The notes beneath the pieces were generated by a model. The model was not told where the DNA came from, did not search any database, and saw only the letters and a list, made by a program, of their open reading frames with translations. Position numbers and translations under genes: made by a program. From Seohaeicola saemankumensis (GTDB lineage Bacteria; Pseudomonadota; Alphaproteobacteria; Rhodobacterales; Rhodobacteraceae), in assembly GCF_042678485.1 (NCBI RefSeq), contig NZ_JBHTKR010000007.1, forward strand, positions 62,001-126,000: DNA of 64,000 nucleotides, written 5' to 3'. How positions within the stretch are numbered: position 1 is the stretch's first letter; every line of letters begins with the position of its first letter. This document shows positions 23,679 to 31,430 of the stretch, piece after piece.

Positions 23679-24763
23679 CCCGCGCCAAAGGAACAGATCA
23701 GCCCAAGGTCACCGGGTTTCAGATCAGCGGAATGCTTGGCAAAGGCGATGATCGACCCGGCCGAAGAGGTATTGGCGTATTCCTGCAGGATATTCGGCTG
23801 CTCGCCCGGTTCGGGATCCCGGCCCAGCACCTTGCGGCCGATGAAGTCATTCATCGTCTTGTTGGCCTGATGCAACCAGAGGCGGCGCAACTGCGAGGGC
23901 TGCACGCCTTCGGCTTCGATATGGTGCAGGATATGCTCTGACACCATCGGCACCACTTCCTTGAAGACCTTGCGCCCGTTCTGCATGAACTGCATGTCGC
24001 GCCGGTCCGCCACACCGTCAGGCCGCGAGCGGCGCAAAAAGCCGTTGTTGTTGCGGATGTTGTTGGAAAACTGCGTGGCGCAACGCGTGGACAGTATACG
24101 GAAATGCGGGCCTTTCGCATCCTCCTGGCGCGTGATCACGGTGGCGGTGCAGACATCGCCAAAGATGAAATGGCAATCGCGGTCGCGCCATTCCAGATGG
24201 CCTGAACAGATCTCGGGATTGACGACGATCGCGCAGCGCGCCGAGCCTGCGCGCACCATGTCGGCGGCGGCCTGAATGCCGAAGGTGGCGGACGAACAGG
24301 CGACGTTCATGTCGAAGGCAAAGCCCCCCGCACCCAGAAGCTGCTGTATTTCAACGGCAATCGCGGGATATGCGCGTTCCATGTTGCTGGCTGCACAGAT
24401 GACCAGATCAACATCCGCCCCGGTCAGCCCTGCCATCGACAGGGCCTTGGTGCAGGCGTCCAGCGCCATCTCGGCCATCACGCCCGGTTCTTCATCGCTG
24501 CGCTGGCGCAGGACGGGATGCATGACCGCCGGGTCCAGAACCCCGGTCTTGTCCAGCACGTAGCGCTGTTCGATCCCGGATGCCTTGAAAATGAACTCGG
24601 ACGAGGAATGTTCCTTGGCCTCGACCTCGCCCGCGGCGATCTGGTCCGCGTGTTCGGCATTGAACCGATCCGCATAGGCGTTGAAGGCCACAACCAGTTC
24701 GTCATTGGTGATGACCTGCGAGGGTGTGAAAACCCCCGTCCCGCTGATGACCGGCTGATACAT
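23642..24763 (-). CDS. beta-ketoacyl-ACP synthase III-like enzyme
   Basis: 373-residue thiolase-fold condensing enzyme with the KAS III triad: Cys in NVACSSAT (about 156), His in LWLHQANKTMND and Asn in EYANTSSAGS. It is longer than housekeeping FabH (about 320 residues) through an N-terminal insert (FNAEHADQIAAGEVEAKEHS), so it is more likely a specialised homologue. Not beside other fatty-acid genes; 94 bp downstream of a dehydrogenase on the same strand with a hairpin in between. Its 3' end is antisense to the end of tdk. Confidence 0.82.
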   Translation of the reverse strand: MYQPVISGTGVFTPSQVITNDELVVAFNAYADRFNAEHADQIAAGEVEAKEHSSSEFIFKASGIEQRYVLDKTGVLDPAVMHPVLRQRSDEEPGVMAEMALDACTKALSMAGLTGADVDLVICAASNMERAYPAIAVEIQQLLGAGGFAFDMNVACSSATFGIQAAADMVRAGSARCAIVVNPEICSGHLEWRDRDCHFIFGDVCTATVITRQEDAKGPHFRILSTRCATQFSNNIRNNNGFLRRSRPDGVADRRDMQFMQNGRKVFKEVVPMVSEHILHHIEAEGVQPSQLRRLWLHQANKTMNDFIGRKVLGRDPEPGEQPNILQEYANTSSAGSIIAFAKHSADLKPGDLGLICSFGAGYSVGSVLIQRV

Positions 24764-24813
24764 GGTGCGCCCCTTCCCTGATGTTGCCCCAGATCACCCC
24801 GGCGCATGCAGAA

Positions 24814-24852
24814 GGTCAAGACCTCATGCCCCGGGATGCATCGGGCTTGACC
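24814..24852 (-). terminator. hairpin between dehydrogenase and KAS III-like genes
   Basis: GGTCAAG and CTTGACC form the outer stem, with ATGC/GCAT pairing inside. There is no clear U-run, so it may be an mRNA processing or attenuation structure. Confidence 0.4.
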
Positions 24853-24857
24853 CTGGG

Positions 24858-25811
24858 TCAGACAGGGTTCGGCAGGGGCTTTCCCGCGAAATGCGCGGCA
24901 AGGTTGTCCAGAACCATCCGCCCCATCGCTTCGCGCACTTCAAGGGTCGAGGTGCCCAGATGCGGCAGCAACGTCACGTTGTCCAGCTTGCGCAGCGCGT
25001 CGGGTACCTGGGGTTCGAATTCGTAGACATCCAGACCCGCGCCACCGATCCGGCGCCCTTCGAGGGCGGTGATCAACGCGGCCTCTTCCACCACATCGCC
25101 ACGGGCGATGTTGACCAGATGGGCATGGGGCTGCATCGCGGCCAGCACATCGGCGTTGATCAGGTGATGCGTCTCGGCACCGCCTGGCGTGGCCACCACA
25201 AGGATATCGACCGCAGCCGCCAGGTCATGCAGGCTATCCACCTGGCGCGCCGGGAATTCCACCGTCTTGGGCGAACGGTTGAAGAACAGAACCTCCATCC
25301 CGAACCCGAAGTGACAGCGCCGCGCGATGGCCTGCCCGATCCGTCCCATACCGACGATTCCCACCGTCTTGCCGGTCACATGCAGGCCCAGCATCTGCGT
25401 GGGATGCCACCCTTCCCATTTGCCCGAACGCACCAGCCGTTCACCCTCGCCCGCGCGCCGCGCGCTCATCAGGATCAGGGTCATCGCCGTATCGGCGGTC
25501 GCATCGGTGACGGCACCGGGTGTATTCGTGACCTTCACGCCATGGGCGCGCGCGGCATCGACGTCAATATGGTTGATGCCGACACCGAAATTCGCCAGCA
25601 GCTTGCAGCGGGGGCGACCGAATTCGGCAAATATCTCGGCCGAGAACCTGTCTCCCAGCGATGGCATGATCGCATCATAAAGCGCGAGGCCCGAGCGCAT
25701 CTCGGACGGGGTCATCGGCGCGGTCTTGTCGCGCAATTCCATGTCGAACATCTTCGACGCCGCCTCGAGCACGCTATCGGGCAAGCGGCGGCTGATCAGA
25801 ACCTTGGGCAT
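24858..25811 (-). CDS. D-2-hydroxyacid dehydrogenase (glyoxylate/hydroxypyruvate reductase type)
   Basis: 317-residue NAD(P)-dependent enzyme. Rossmann motif VGIVGMGRIGQAIARR, substrate-binding NFGVGINHID, catalytic Arg in VNIARGDVVEE, Glu in DVYEFEPQVPD and His in LLPHLGTST. Reduces glyoxylate, hydroxypyruvate or a related 2-oxoacid. The ATG at 25811 overlaps the stop of csaA (TGATG), so it is the last gene of the ybjN-proC-csaA operon; an alternative TTG two codons upstream is spurious. Confidence 0.88.
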   Translation of the reverse strand: MPKVLISRRLPDSVLEAASKMFDMELRDKTAPMTPSEMRSGLALYDAIMPSLGDRFSAEIFAEFGRPRCKLLANFGVGINHIDVDAARAHGVKVTNTPGAVTDATADTAMTLILMSARRAGEGERLVRSGKWEGWHPTQMLGLHVTGKTVGIVGMGRIGQAIARRCHFGFGMEVLFFNRSPKTVEFPARQVDSLHDLAAAVDILVVATPGGAETHHLINADVLAAMQPHAHLVNIARGDVVEEAALITALEGRRIGGAGLDVYEFEPQVPDALRKLDNVTLLPHLGTSTLEVREAMGRMVLDNLAAHFAGKPLPNPV

Positions 25812-26149
25812 CAATGCATCCTTCCACCAAGTGGGACATCCAGATCGGGTGACAGCAGGACGATCCCGCCCTGCGCGTCAGAGACCCCCAGCACCAGCAC
25901 TTCCGACATGAAGCGGCCGATCTGCCGGGGCGGGAAATTCACCACGGCCATTACCTGTTTGCCCAGCAGCGCATCGGGGCTGTAATGGGCGGTGATCTGG
26001 GCCGAGGTCTTCTTTTCCCCGATCTCGTCCCCGAAGTCGATCCAGAGCTTGATCGCGGGCTTGCGCGCCTCGGGATAGGGTTCGGCGCGGATCACGCGGC
26101 CAACGCGAATATCCACCTTCAGGAAATCGTCAAAACTGATCTCAGCCAC
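25811..26149 (-). CDS. csaA: CsaA-type tRNA-binding domain protein
   Basis: 112-residue single-domain protein of the EMAP/tRNA-binding OB fold (FLKVDIRVGRVIRAEPYPEARKP, KQVMAVVNFPPRQIG, MSEVLVLGVSD). CsaA has been described as an export-related chaperone and binds tRNA-like ligands. Overlaps proC by 8 bp upstream and the dehydrogenase downstream by the TGATG junction, so its expression is coupled to both. Confidence 0.88.
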   Translation of the reverse strand: MAEISFDDFLKVDIRVGRVIRAEPYPEARKPAIKLWIDFGDEIGEKKTSAQITAHYSPDALLGKQVMAVVNFPPRQIGRFMSEVLVLGVSDAQGGIVLLSPDLDVPLGGRMH

Positions 26150-26957
26150 GCGACAGCTCCCTCGACCGGTCGGTGGCGGCCTTGATCGCGCGGCCCAGCA
26201 ACGCGGGAAACCCGGTTTCAGGGTCCATCAGCACCTCAAGCGCGGCCTGCGTGGTGCCATTGGGGCTGGTCACGTTGATCCGCAGCTGCGCGGGGGTTTC
26301 ATCAGCCTCTTCGGCCAATGCGCCGGCCCCCGCCACGGTGGCGCGGGCCAGTTGCAGGGCCAGATCGGGGGACAGGCCTTGCGCCTCGCCCGCGGCGGCC
26401 ATCGTTTCGATCAGGTGAAACACGTAAGCCGGACCCGATCCGGACAGGCCGGTGACGGCATCCATCTGGCCTTCGTTCTCCAGGCGCACCACCTGCCCCA
26501 CGGCAGACAGAAGCGCCTCGGCCGCGTCCAGACCTTTGGGGCCCGCATGGGCATTGCCGACAATGGCGCTGATGCCGCGCCCCACGGCGGCGGGGGTGTT
26601 GGGCATGGCGCGCACGATCGGCGTCAGCGCCCCCAGAACCTCTTCGAACCTTGCGATGGGCGTGCCTGCCGCGACCGAGATGAACAGCGTCTCGCCATTG
26701 CCCATGGCCGCCAGGGTCGGCAGGGCCGCCCCCATCATCTGCGGCTTGACCGCGACGATGACGATGGCGGCAGAGCCGGGAAGATCGGCATTGATCTGCA
26801 CACCGGTCGCACGCAGCCAGTCCGAGGGGTTGGGGTCGATGACCCAGACGCCAGAGGGTGGCAAGCCGCGCGCCAGCCATCCGGCCAGCATGGCCGACCC
26901 CATCTTACCACAGCCCAGAAGGACCAGCCCCCTGCGGCCAAGTTCTTGCATATCCAT
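26142..26957 (-). CDS. proC: pyrroline-5-carboxylate reductase
   Basis: 271-residue enzyme for the last step of proline synthesis. N-terminal NAD(P) Rossmann motif LLGCGKMGSAMLAGWL, then AVKPQMM and the family signature GLSGSGPAYVFHLIETM, with TSPNGTTQAALEVL near the C-terminus. Start at 26957 follows GAGGGGGACATTCC. It follows the YbjN gene by 38 bp and overlaps csaA. Confidence 0.94.
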   Translation of the reverse strand: MDMQELGRRGLVLLGCGKMGSAMLAGWLARGLPPSGVWVIDPNPSDWLRATGVQINADLPGSAAIVIVAVKPQMMGAALPTLAAMGNGETLFISVAAGTPIARFEEVLGALTPIVRAMPNTPAAVGRGISAIVGNAHAGPKGLDAAEALLSAVGQVVRLENEGQMDAVTGLSGSGPAYVFHLIETMAAAGEAQGLSPDLALQLARATVAGAGALAEEADETPAQLRINVTSPNGTTQAALEVLMDPETGFPALLGRAIKAATDRSRELSRG

Positions 26958-26995
26958 GGAATGTCCCCCTCGGCTGTTCGCGTCGGGGGGCAGTG

Positions 26996-27496
26996 TTACG
27001 CTCGCCCGTAAGCCTCTGCAATGGCGACCTGCAAGGCATCAGCCGGCGACCTGTCGCCCCAGACCACCAGCTGGAAGGCCGGGTAGTAACGCTCGGCGCT
27101 CATGACAGCGGCGTTGATCAGCGTGTCGATCTGTTCGGGGCTGGCGACCTGCTCGCCCGACAGGACCAGGCCATAGCGCCAGACCATCAGCTTCTGCTCG
27201 GCCCAGAAGGTGAAGGCCCCGGCCCAGCACTGGTCGTTCACGGCATTCAATGTCTCGTAAAGTTGCGGCAATCGCGCCTCGGGCGGCTCCATCTCGAAGG
27301 TACAGATCAGGCGCAGGGTCTCGTCATAGCTGGACCAGGCCAGCGTGATCGAATAGGTCCGCCATTGGCCCTCGACCGCCATGGCGATCTGGTCCTGACC
27401 GATGCGGTCGAAATCCCAATCGTGATATTCGGCGATATTCTCGACGATATCGATGGGGTGAATGTCGTCCTCTAGGTAATGCTCGGATAGTGCCAT
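26996..27496 (-). CDS. YbjN-domain protein
   Basis: 166-residue soluble protein with the YbjN fold (EYHDWDFDRIGQDQIAMAVE, LRLICTFEMEPPE, NAVNDQCWAGAFTFW), related to type III secretion chaperone-like proteins. Such YbjN genes sit just before proC in many Rhodobacterales. Start at 27496 follows GAGGTGGCGCC. Role unknown. First gene of a four-gene operon. Confidence 0.82.
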   Translation of the reverse strand: MALSEHYLEDDIHPIDIVENIAEYHDWDFDRIGQDQIAMAVEGQWRTYSITLAWSSYDETLRLICTFEMEPPEARLPQLYETLNAVNDQCWAGAFTFWAEQKLMVWRYGLVLSGEQVASPEQIDTLINAAVMSAERYYPAFQLVVWGDRSPADALQVAIAEAYGRA

Positions 27497-27763
27497 GGCG
27501 CCACCTCTCTGCCTGTAGCATCGAAGCGCCAAAGCGCCTCAACCGCTAGGTGCCTGCTCTAAGGACGGAGGCTTTTCCCCGCGCCCTTACTAGATATGGT
27601 GGTATGACTGGTCCGACCTGTAAAGCAATATTTTGGGGATAACCTCAATAATATGTGGATCAAGCAGTCTGGACCACAGGATCGTGATCAATCCTTTGGC
27701 GCTGCGCCCGCCCAGCATCTTTCCGCGCCTTCTGGATTTGCCCGGCTGTCCGCCGTGCAGGGC

Positions 27764-28666
27764 TCAGCCGGTCTGCCGGGCCGATATGGCCGCCAGCAGG
27801 AAACGACCGGCGGGCCCAAGGGCCTTTTCCTTGCGCCGCGCCACGACAATCGTGAAGCTTGGCATCGTATCGGTCGAATCCCATTGTGCAGGTTGCAGAA
27901 CCACAAGATCACCACGCGCGAGGTCGGCTTCGACCATGGGGCGCGGCATCGACCCCCAGCCTATTCCCTGCCGGATCAGATCGTGGCGCAACCGGACCTC
28001 GCTGACGTGCCACTGGTTCACACCGACAACCCCATAGCTGCTTGCATCGCCGGAAGGTCTGGGGTTCGACACGACGATCTGAAGATGGTCCCGCATCGCC
28101 TCTTTCGGAAACTGCGGCGGAAGCTTTGCAAGGGGATGGTCCGGCGCCGCCACCGCGACAAAGTCAATCCCGGTGACGCGCCGGCTGTCCAGATCCGGCG
28201 CGGGGTTGGGCGACTGCATGAACAGGCCGAGGTCCGCCCGATGTGCTACAAGCTGGTTGGTCGCATCCTGGGGCCGGACGGCGATGATCCGCAATTGCAC
28301 CATCGGAAACGCGGCGTGGAACTGGCGCAGCGCGGGGGCAATCAGCGATAGCGGCACAAAGGTTTCGACGACAAGGACAAGTTCGGCTTCGACCTCTTGC
28401 GCCATGCTTTGTGCCTGCACGCGGAATTCGCCAAGATCCTCCATGATCCGCCGAATGCGCGGCAACAGGGCGCGGCCCTGCTCGGTCAGGGTGGGGCGAT
28501 AACTGCTGCGGTCAAAAAGCGTGACACCGCATTGATCCTCAAGTTTTTGGACCGCGTAGGTGACGGCCGATTGCGCGCGGCCCAGCCGACGCGCAGCCGC
28601 GGCAAAGCTGCCCTCTTCAACGATGGCAAGAAAGACCGCGAATTGATCAAGGGTGATGGCATCCAT
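27764..28666 (-). CDS. LysR-family transcription regulator
   Basis: 300-residue regulator: N-terminal winged helix (LDQFAVFLAIVEEGSFAAAA, RAQSAVTYAVQKLE) and a C-terminal periplasmic-binding-like effector domain. It is divergent from the DoxX and NAD(P)H-binding genes, with a TTCGAA-N7-TTCGAA dyad between, the usual arrangement for a LysR regulator and its target. Effector unknown; oxidative or aldehyde stress would suit the target genes. The 267 bp between it and the ybjN gene holds nothing recognisable. Confidence 0.88.
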   Translation of the reverse strand: MDAITLDQFAVFLAIVEEGSFAAAARRLGRAQSAVTYAVQKLEDQCGVTLFDRSSYRPTLTEQGRALLPRIRRIMEDLGEFRVQAQSMAQEVEAELVLVVETFVPLSLIAPALRQFHAAFPMVQLRIIAVRPQDATNQLVAHRADLGLFMQSPNPAPDLDSRRVTGIDFVAVAAPDHPLAKLPPQFPKEAMRDHLQIVVSNPRPSGDASSYGVVGVNQWHVSEVRLRHDLIRQGIGWGSMPRPMVEADLARGDLVVLQPAQWDSTDTMPSFTIVVARRKEKALGPAGRFLLAAISARQTG

Positions 28667-28679
28667 GACGTTCAGATTA

Positions 28680-28698
28680 TTCGAACATGATCTTCGAA
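28680..28698. promoter_or_regulatory. dyad operator between lysR and doxX genes
   Basis: TTCGAACATGATCTTCGAA, two TTCGAA palindromes 7 bp apart, 14 bp upstream of the LysR gene start and 85 bp from the divergent DoxX gene. A likely LysR binding site. Confidence 0.55.
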
Positions 28699-28782
28699 AC
28701 TATCCCCATTTTTCTGATGACCCATTTCCCTTAGATCGTCTTTGCAGAAGTCCCGTTTCAACATTCCACGAAAGAGAAACCC

Positions 28783-29211
28783 ATGTCCTTTACTACTACA
28801 ATGCCTTCTGTCTCCAAGGGTGCGAACATCGGCATCTGGACGGCCCAGGTCCTTGGCGCCGGGGCCTTCATCATGGCTGGCGTGATGAAAACCATGACAC
28901 CGATCCCCGAACTTTCGGCCATGATGCCCTGGGCCGGCGAATATTCCGCGACATTCGTCCGCTCCATGGGCGTGATCGACCTTGCCGGCGGCCTTGGCCT
29001 GCTGCTGCCATCGCTGACGCGGATCATGCCGCGCCTGACCGTCATCGCCGCCGCCTGCTGTGTGCTGTTGCAGGTTCTGGCCATTCTGTTCCACGTCTCG
29101 CGCGGGGAATTCGTCGTGCTGCCGACAAACGCCGTCTACATCACGCTCGCGCTGATCGTGCTATGGGGACGCGGCCGCAAGGCGCCGATTGCTGCGCGAG
29201 GTCAAGCCTGA
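28783..29211 (+). CDS. DoxX-family membrane protein
   Basis: 142-residue inner membrane protein with four helices (IWTAQVLGAGAFIMAGVMK, VIDLAGGLGLLLPSL, LTVIAAACCVLLQVLAILF, NAVYITLALIVLWG) in the DoxX arrangement. Bacterial DoxX proteins have been linked to thiosulfate:quinone oxidation and to redox stress, but function here is open. AAAGAGAAACCC precedes the ATG. Probably controlled by the divergent LysR regulator. Confidence 0.82.
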   Translation: MSFTTTMPSVSKGANIGIWTAQVLGAGAFIMAGVMKTMTPIPELSAMMPWAGEYSATFVRSMGVIDLAGGLGLLLPSLTRIMPRLTVIAAACCVLLQVLAILFHVSRGEFVVLPTNAVYITLALIVLWGRGRKAPIAARGQA

Positions 29212-29352
29212 ACAGGGTGCCCCCGAAGCAAGACGTCGCGCCACGCTGAATTGCGAAAGCGCCACCGCACGAAGATCGCAACACTCACAAACATGACCTG
29301 AACACAAAGGCGTGCCGGCTTTGTTGCGGCGTCTTATTCAGAAGGAAACAGA

Positions 29353-29994
29353 ATGAAACTCTTGGTATTGGGCGCCAGTGGGCGCACCGGACAATTGATC
29401 GTCGAAAAGGGGCTGGCCCGCGGGCATCAGATCACAAGCCTTGTGCGTAATCCCGACAGCCTGCAGGCGCGTCCGGGCCTGGCGGTTCTGAAGGGCACAC
29501 CAACCGATGCGGCCGCCCTCGCCGCTGCGGCCGAGGGATGCGACGCCATTCTGGTGGCGCTGAACAACCCGCGCAGCTCGGACTTGCCCTGGGCCAAACC
29601 GCTGACGACAGAGAAAATCCTGACAAAGGTTGCCGAAAACATCATCGCGCTGGGCGGTCAAAGAGTGGTTTCGCTTTCGGCAGCCGGTGTCGGGGACAGC
29701 TTCGAAACCTCTCCCTGGATCATGCGTTTCCTGATCCGGCGGACCAATCTTGGCTACGCCTATGCCGATCACAACAGCGTCGAAAGGGCCTATCGCGGTT
29801 CGGATGCGCGCTGGACGCTTGTGCGGGCGATGGGCCTGTCCAACGCCAACAAGGAAAAGCCCCTGATCGTCGGCACCGCCACACAGCCGAAACCGGGCAT
29901 GATGGTGCGCCGCAGCGCGGTTGCGGACTTCATGCTCGATTGCGTCGAACAGGACAGCCATGTCCGCCAGACGCCGGTGATCTCGGAAAAATGA
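29353..29994 (+). CDS. NAD(P)H-binding atypical short-chain dehydrogenase
   Basis: 213-residue Rossmann protein starting MKLLVLGASGRTGQLIVEKG (GxxGxxG), similar to SDRa5/NmrA-like and biliverdin reductase B-like proteins; the catalytic YxxxK of classical SDRs is not evident. AGAAGGAAACAG precedes the ATG. It lies 141 bp after the DoxX gene on the same strand and is likely in the same LysR regulon. Substrate unknown. Confidence 0.82.
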   Translation: MKLLVLGASGRTGQLIVEKGLARGHQITSLVRNPDSLQARPGLAVLKGTPTDAAALAAAAEGCDAILVALNNPRSSDLPWAKPLTTEKILTKVAENIIALGGQRVVSLSAAGVGDSFETSPWIMRFLIRRTNLGYAYADHNSVERAYRGSDARWTLVRAMGLSNANKEKPLIVGTATQPKPGMMVRRSAVADFMLDCVEQDSHVRQTPVISEK

Positions 29995-31343
29995 CGCAGA
30001 CCCGCGGGCGCGGTCGATCGATTGCGCCCGCCGGACCATTTGGCGGCGGATCTGTCGCGTCTGCGCGTGCCGGCCTACATACAATGACAGGCTGACTGAC
30101 GGGACCGAAACGCGGCTTATCCCTGTCATCACGTTTCCTGATATCGTTATTCCAGGCCGCGCCCCTCGCCGGGGTCGCGGCCCGACGGCGTGGCGCCCCC
30201 CGTGCGGCGACTGTTCATCGCGACAAGCCCGCGCCTGCCCAGACCCCTTGCAACGCGGCAGAGATCCGGGCCGTGGCTGCCTTACCAGATTTGGTTCACC
30301 TTGCGTCTTGCGATCCGGATCGGGCTGGGGCGCCGCCGCCGTCAGGGCGACCGTTGCGCGCGCGAAAGATCAGACCAAAAGGAACAGTGCTGAAACAGGC
30401 CCGCAAGGTGCGGCCAAATCCGAATCGAGACTATGTCCTTTTCGTGAAAACTATCTTCAAATCGTAAACAAAGCCGTCACGTGACATGATGTTTGCGTCA
30501 GCGCACCCTCCCTGGCCAGCATTTCTGGCCGCAAAGCTGGAAGGGCGTGGCCTTTGGGTGACGTGAAAAGCTGCTTTTTTATTGAAAATGGCAGATCACT
30601 GCGCGCCAAAGTCGTGCTGCGGGATCATTTTTCAGTGTTCTAGCTGCATGTCGCGACATTCCACGTCCATTTTCAGCGCTGATTCAGTCGTGAGCCGTCA
30701 GAGCAGGCAAAAAATGCGACGCGAACAGTAGATCAAGGCAAGGGGAAACAGTCGTCAATCGCATTTCACGACAAAAAATCCATCAAACGCCAAGAAAACT
30801 AAGGGTTTAACGACAAAAACCGCCATGCCATCCCGTGATGACACCATCGCGTAATGCTGAACGCGACATAGCCATGATTTGTCCGCAATTTCAGTTTACT
30901 CATGGTTCCAAGGTGTTTTTGCGCCTTGCGAGACGTCGCCACATTCTTGACCGGCGACGCGGGATCGAAACGACGTGTAAGAGGTGGGGGCCTCTTGTTT
31001 CGAATGCCACGCAAGACAGGCGCGGGAGCATCGCTTTTGGTTCTGCTCAAAGGTGGCATTATGTACGAGTACAACGCGAAGATAACCTCGATCACACAGG
31101 ATCGAGCACCCAGCTGTAGCCTGAAACCATCGGTCAGTTTCGACCTGACCAGATCGGTTTCCGTGGCACCCGGGTCCTTTTCTTGCCTCGGTTGGTCGTA
31201 ACGTCGGAGTGATCCGGTGTTGTCCAGCCGCTTGAGCTAGAAACCCCACGCCCCTTCCAGAATTTTCCGGCAGCCCAGAAGGGCGCGCCCTCCCCCATGA
31301 TTTATTGGCCTCTCGACAGGTCATCGCGCGAAAGATTTGTCCC
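29995..31343. other. 1.35 kb gene-poor region upstream of the RTX gene
   Basis: No convincing coding sequence: the open frames present lack ribosome-binding sites and have random composition. About 30420-30900 is clearly lower in GC than its surroundings. Hairpin-forming sequences include CGTCGCC/GGCGACG (30934-30959) and CTCGATC/GATCGAG (31087-31106). It probably holds the long control region of the giant RTX gene, perhaps with an unannotated RNA, or a remnant of acquired DNA. Confidence 0.5.
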
Positions 31344-31427
31344 ATGACCCCTGTCCTGAAGTTTGCCAACCACATCGCCCGCAGCATCACGCTTTCCGGC
31401 CGCACGAACACCAAGACGGAGGTCTAA
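31344..31427 (+). CDS. 27-codon open frame just before the RTX gene
   Basis: ATG at 31344 opens a frame of 27 residues (MTPVLKFANHIARS...) with a basic helical start, ending 3 bp before the RTX ATG. The ribosome-binding site of the RTX gene (GACGGAGGTC) lies inside it. It may be a leader whose translation affects RTX expression, or chance; a weak site (GCGAAAGA) precedes it. Confidence 0.3.
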   Translation: MTPVLKFANHIARSITLSGRTNTKTEV

Positions 31428-31430
31428 GAC

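Noticed and set aside
30896..31414. 172-codon minus-strand frame in the gap before the RTX gene
   Set aside because: Random composition, no ribosome-binding site, and it crosses sequence with RTX start signals.
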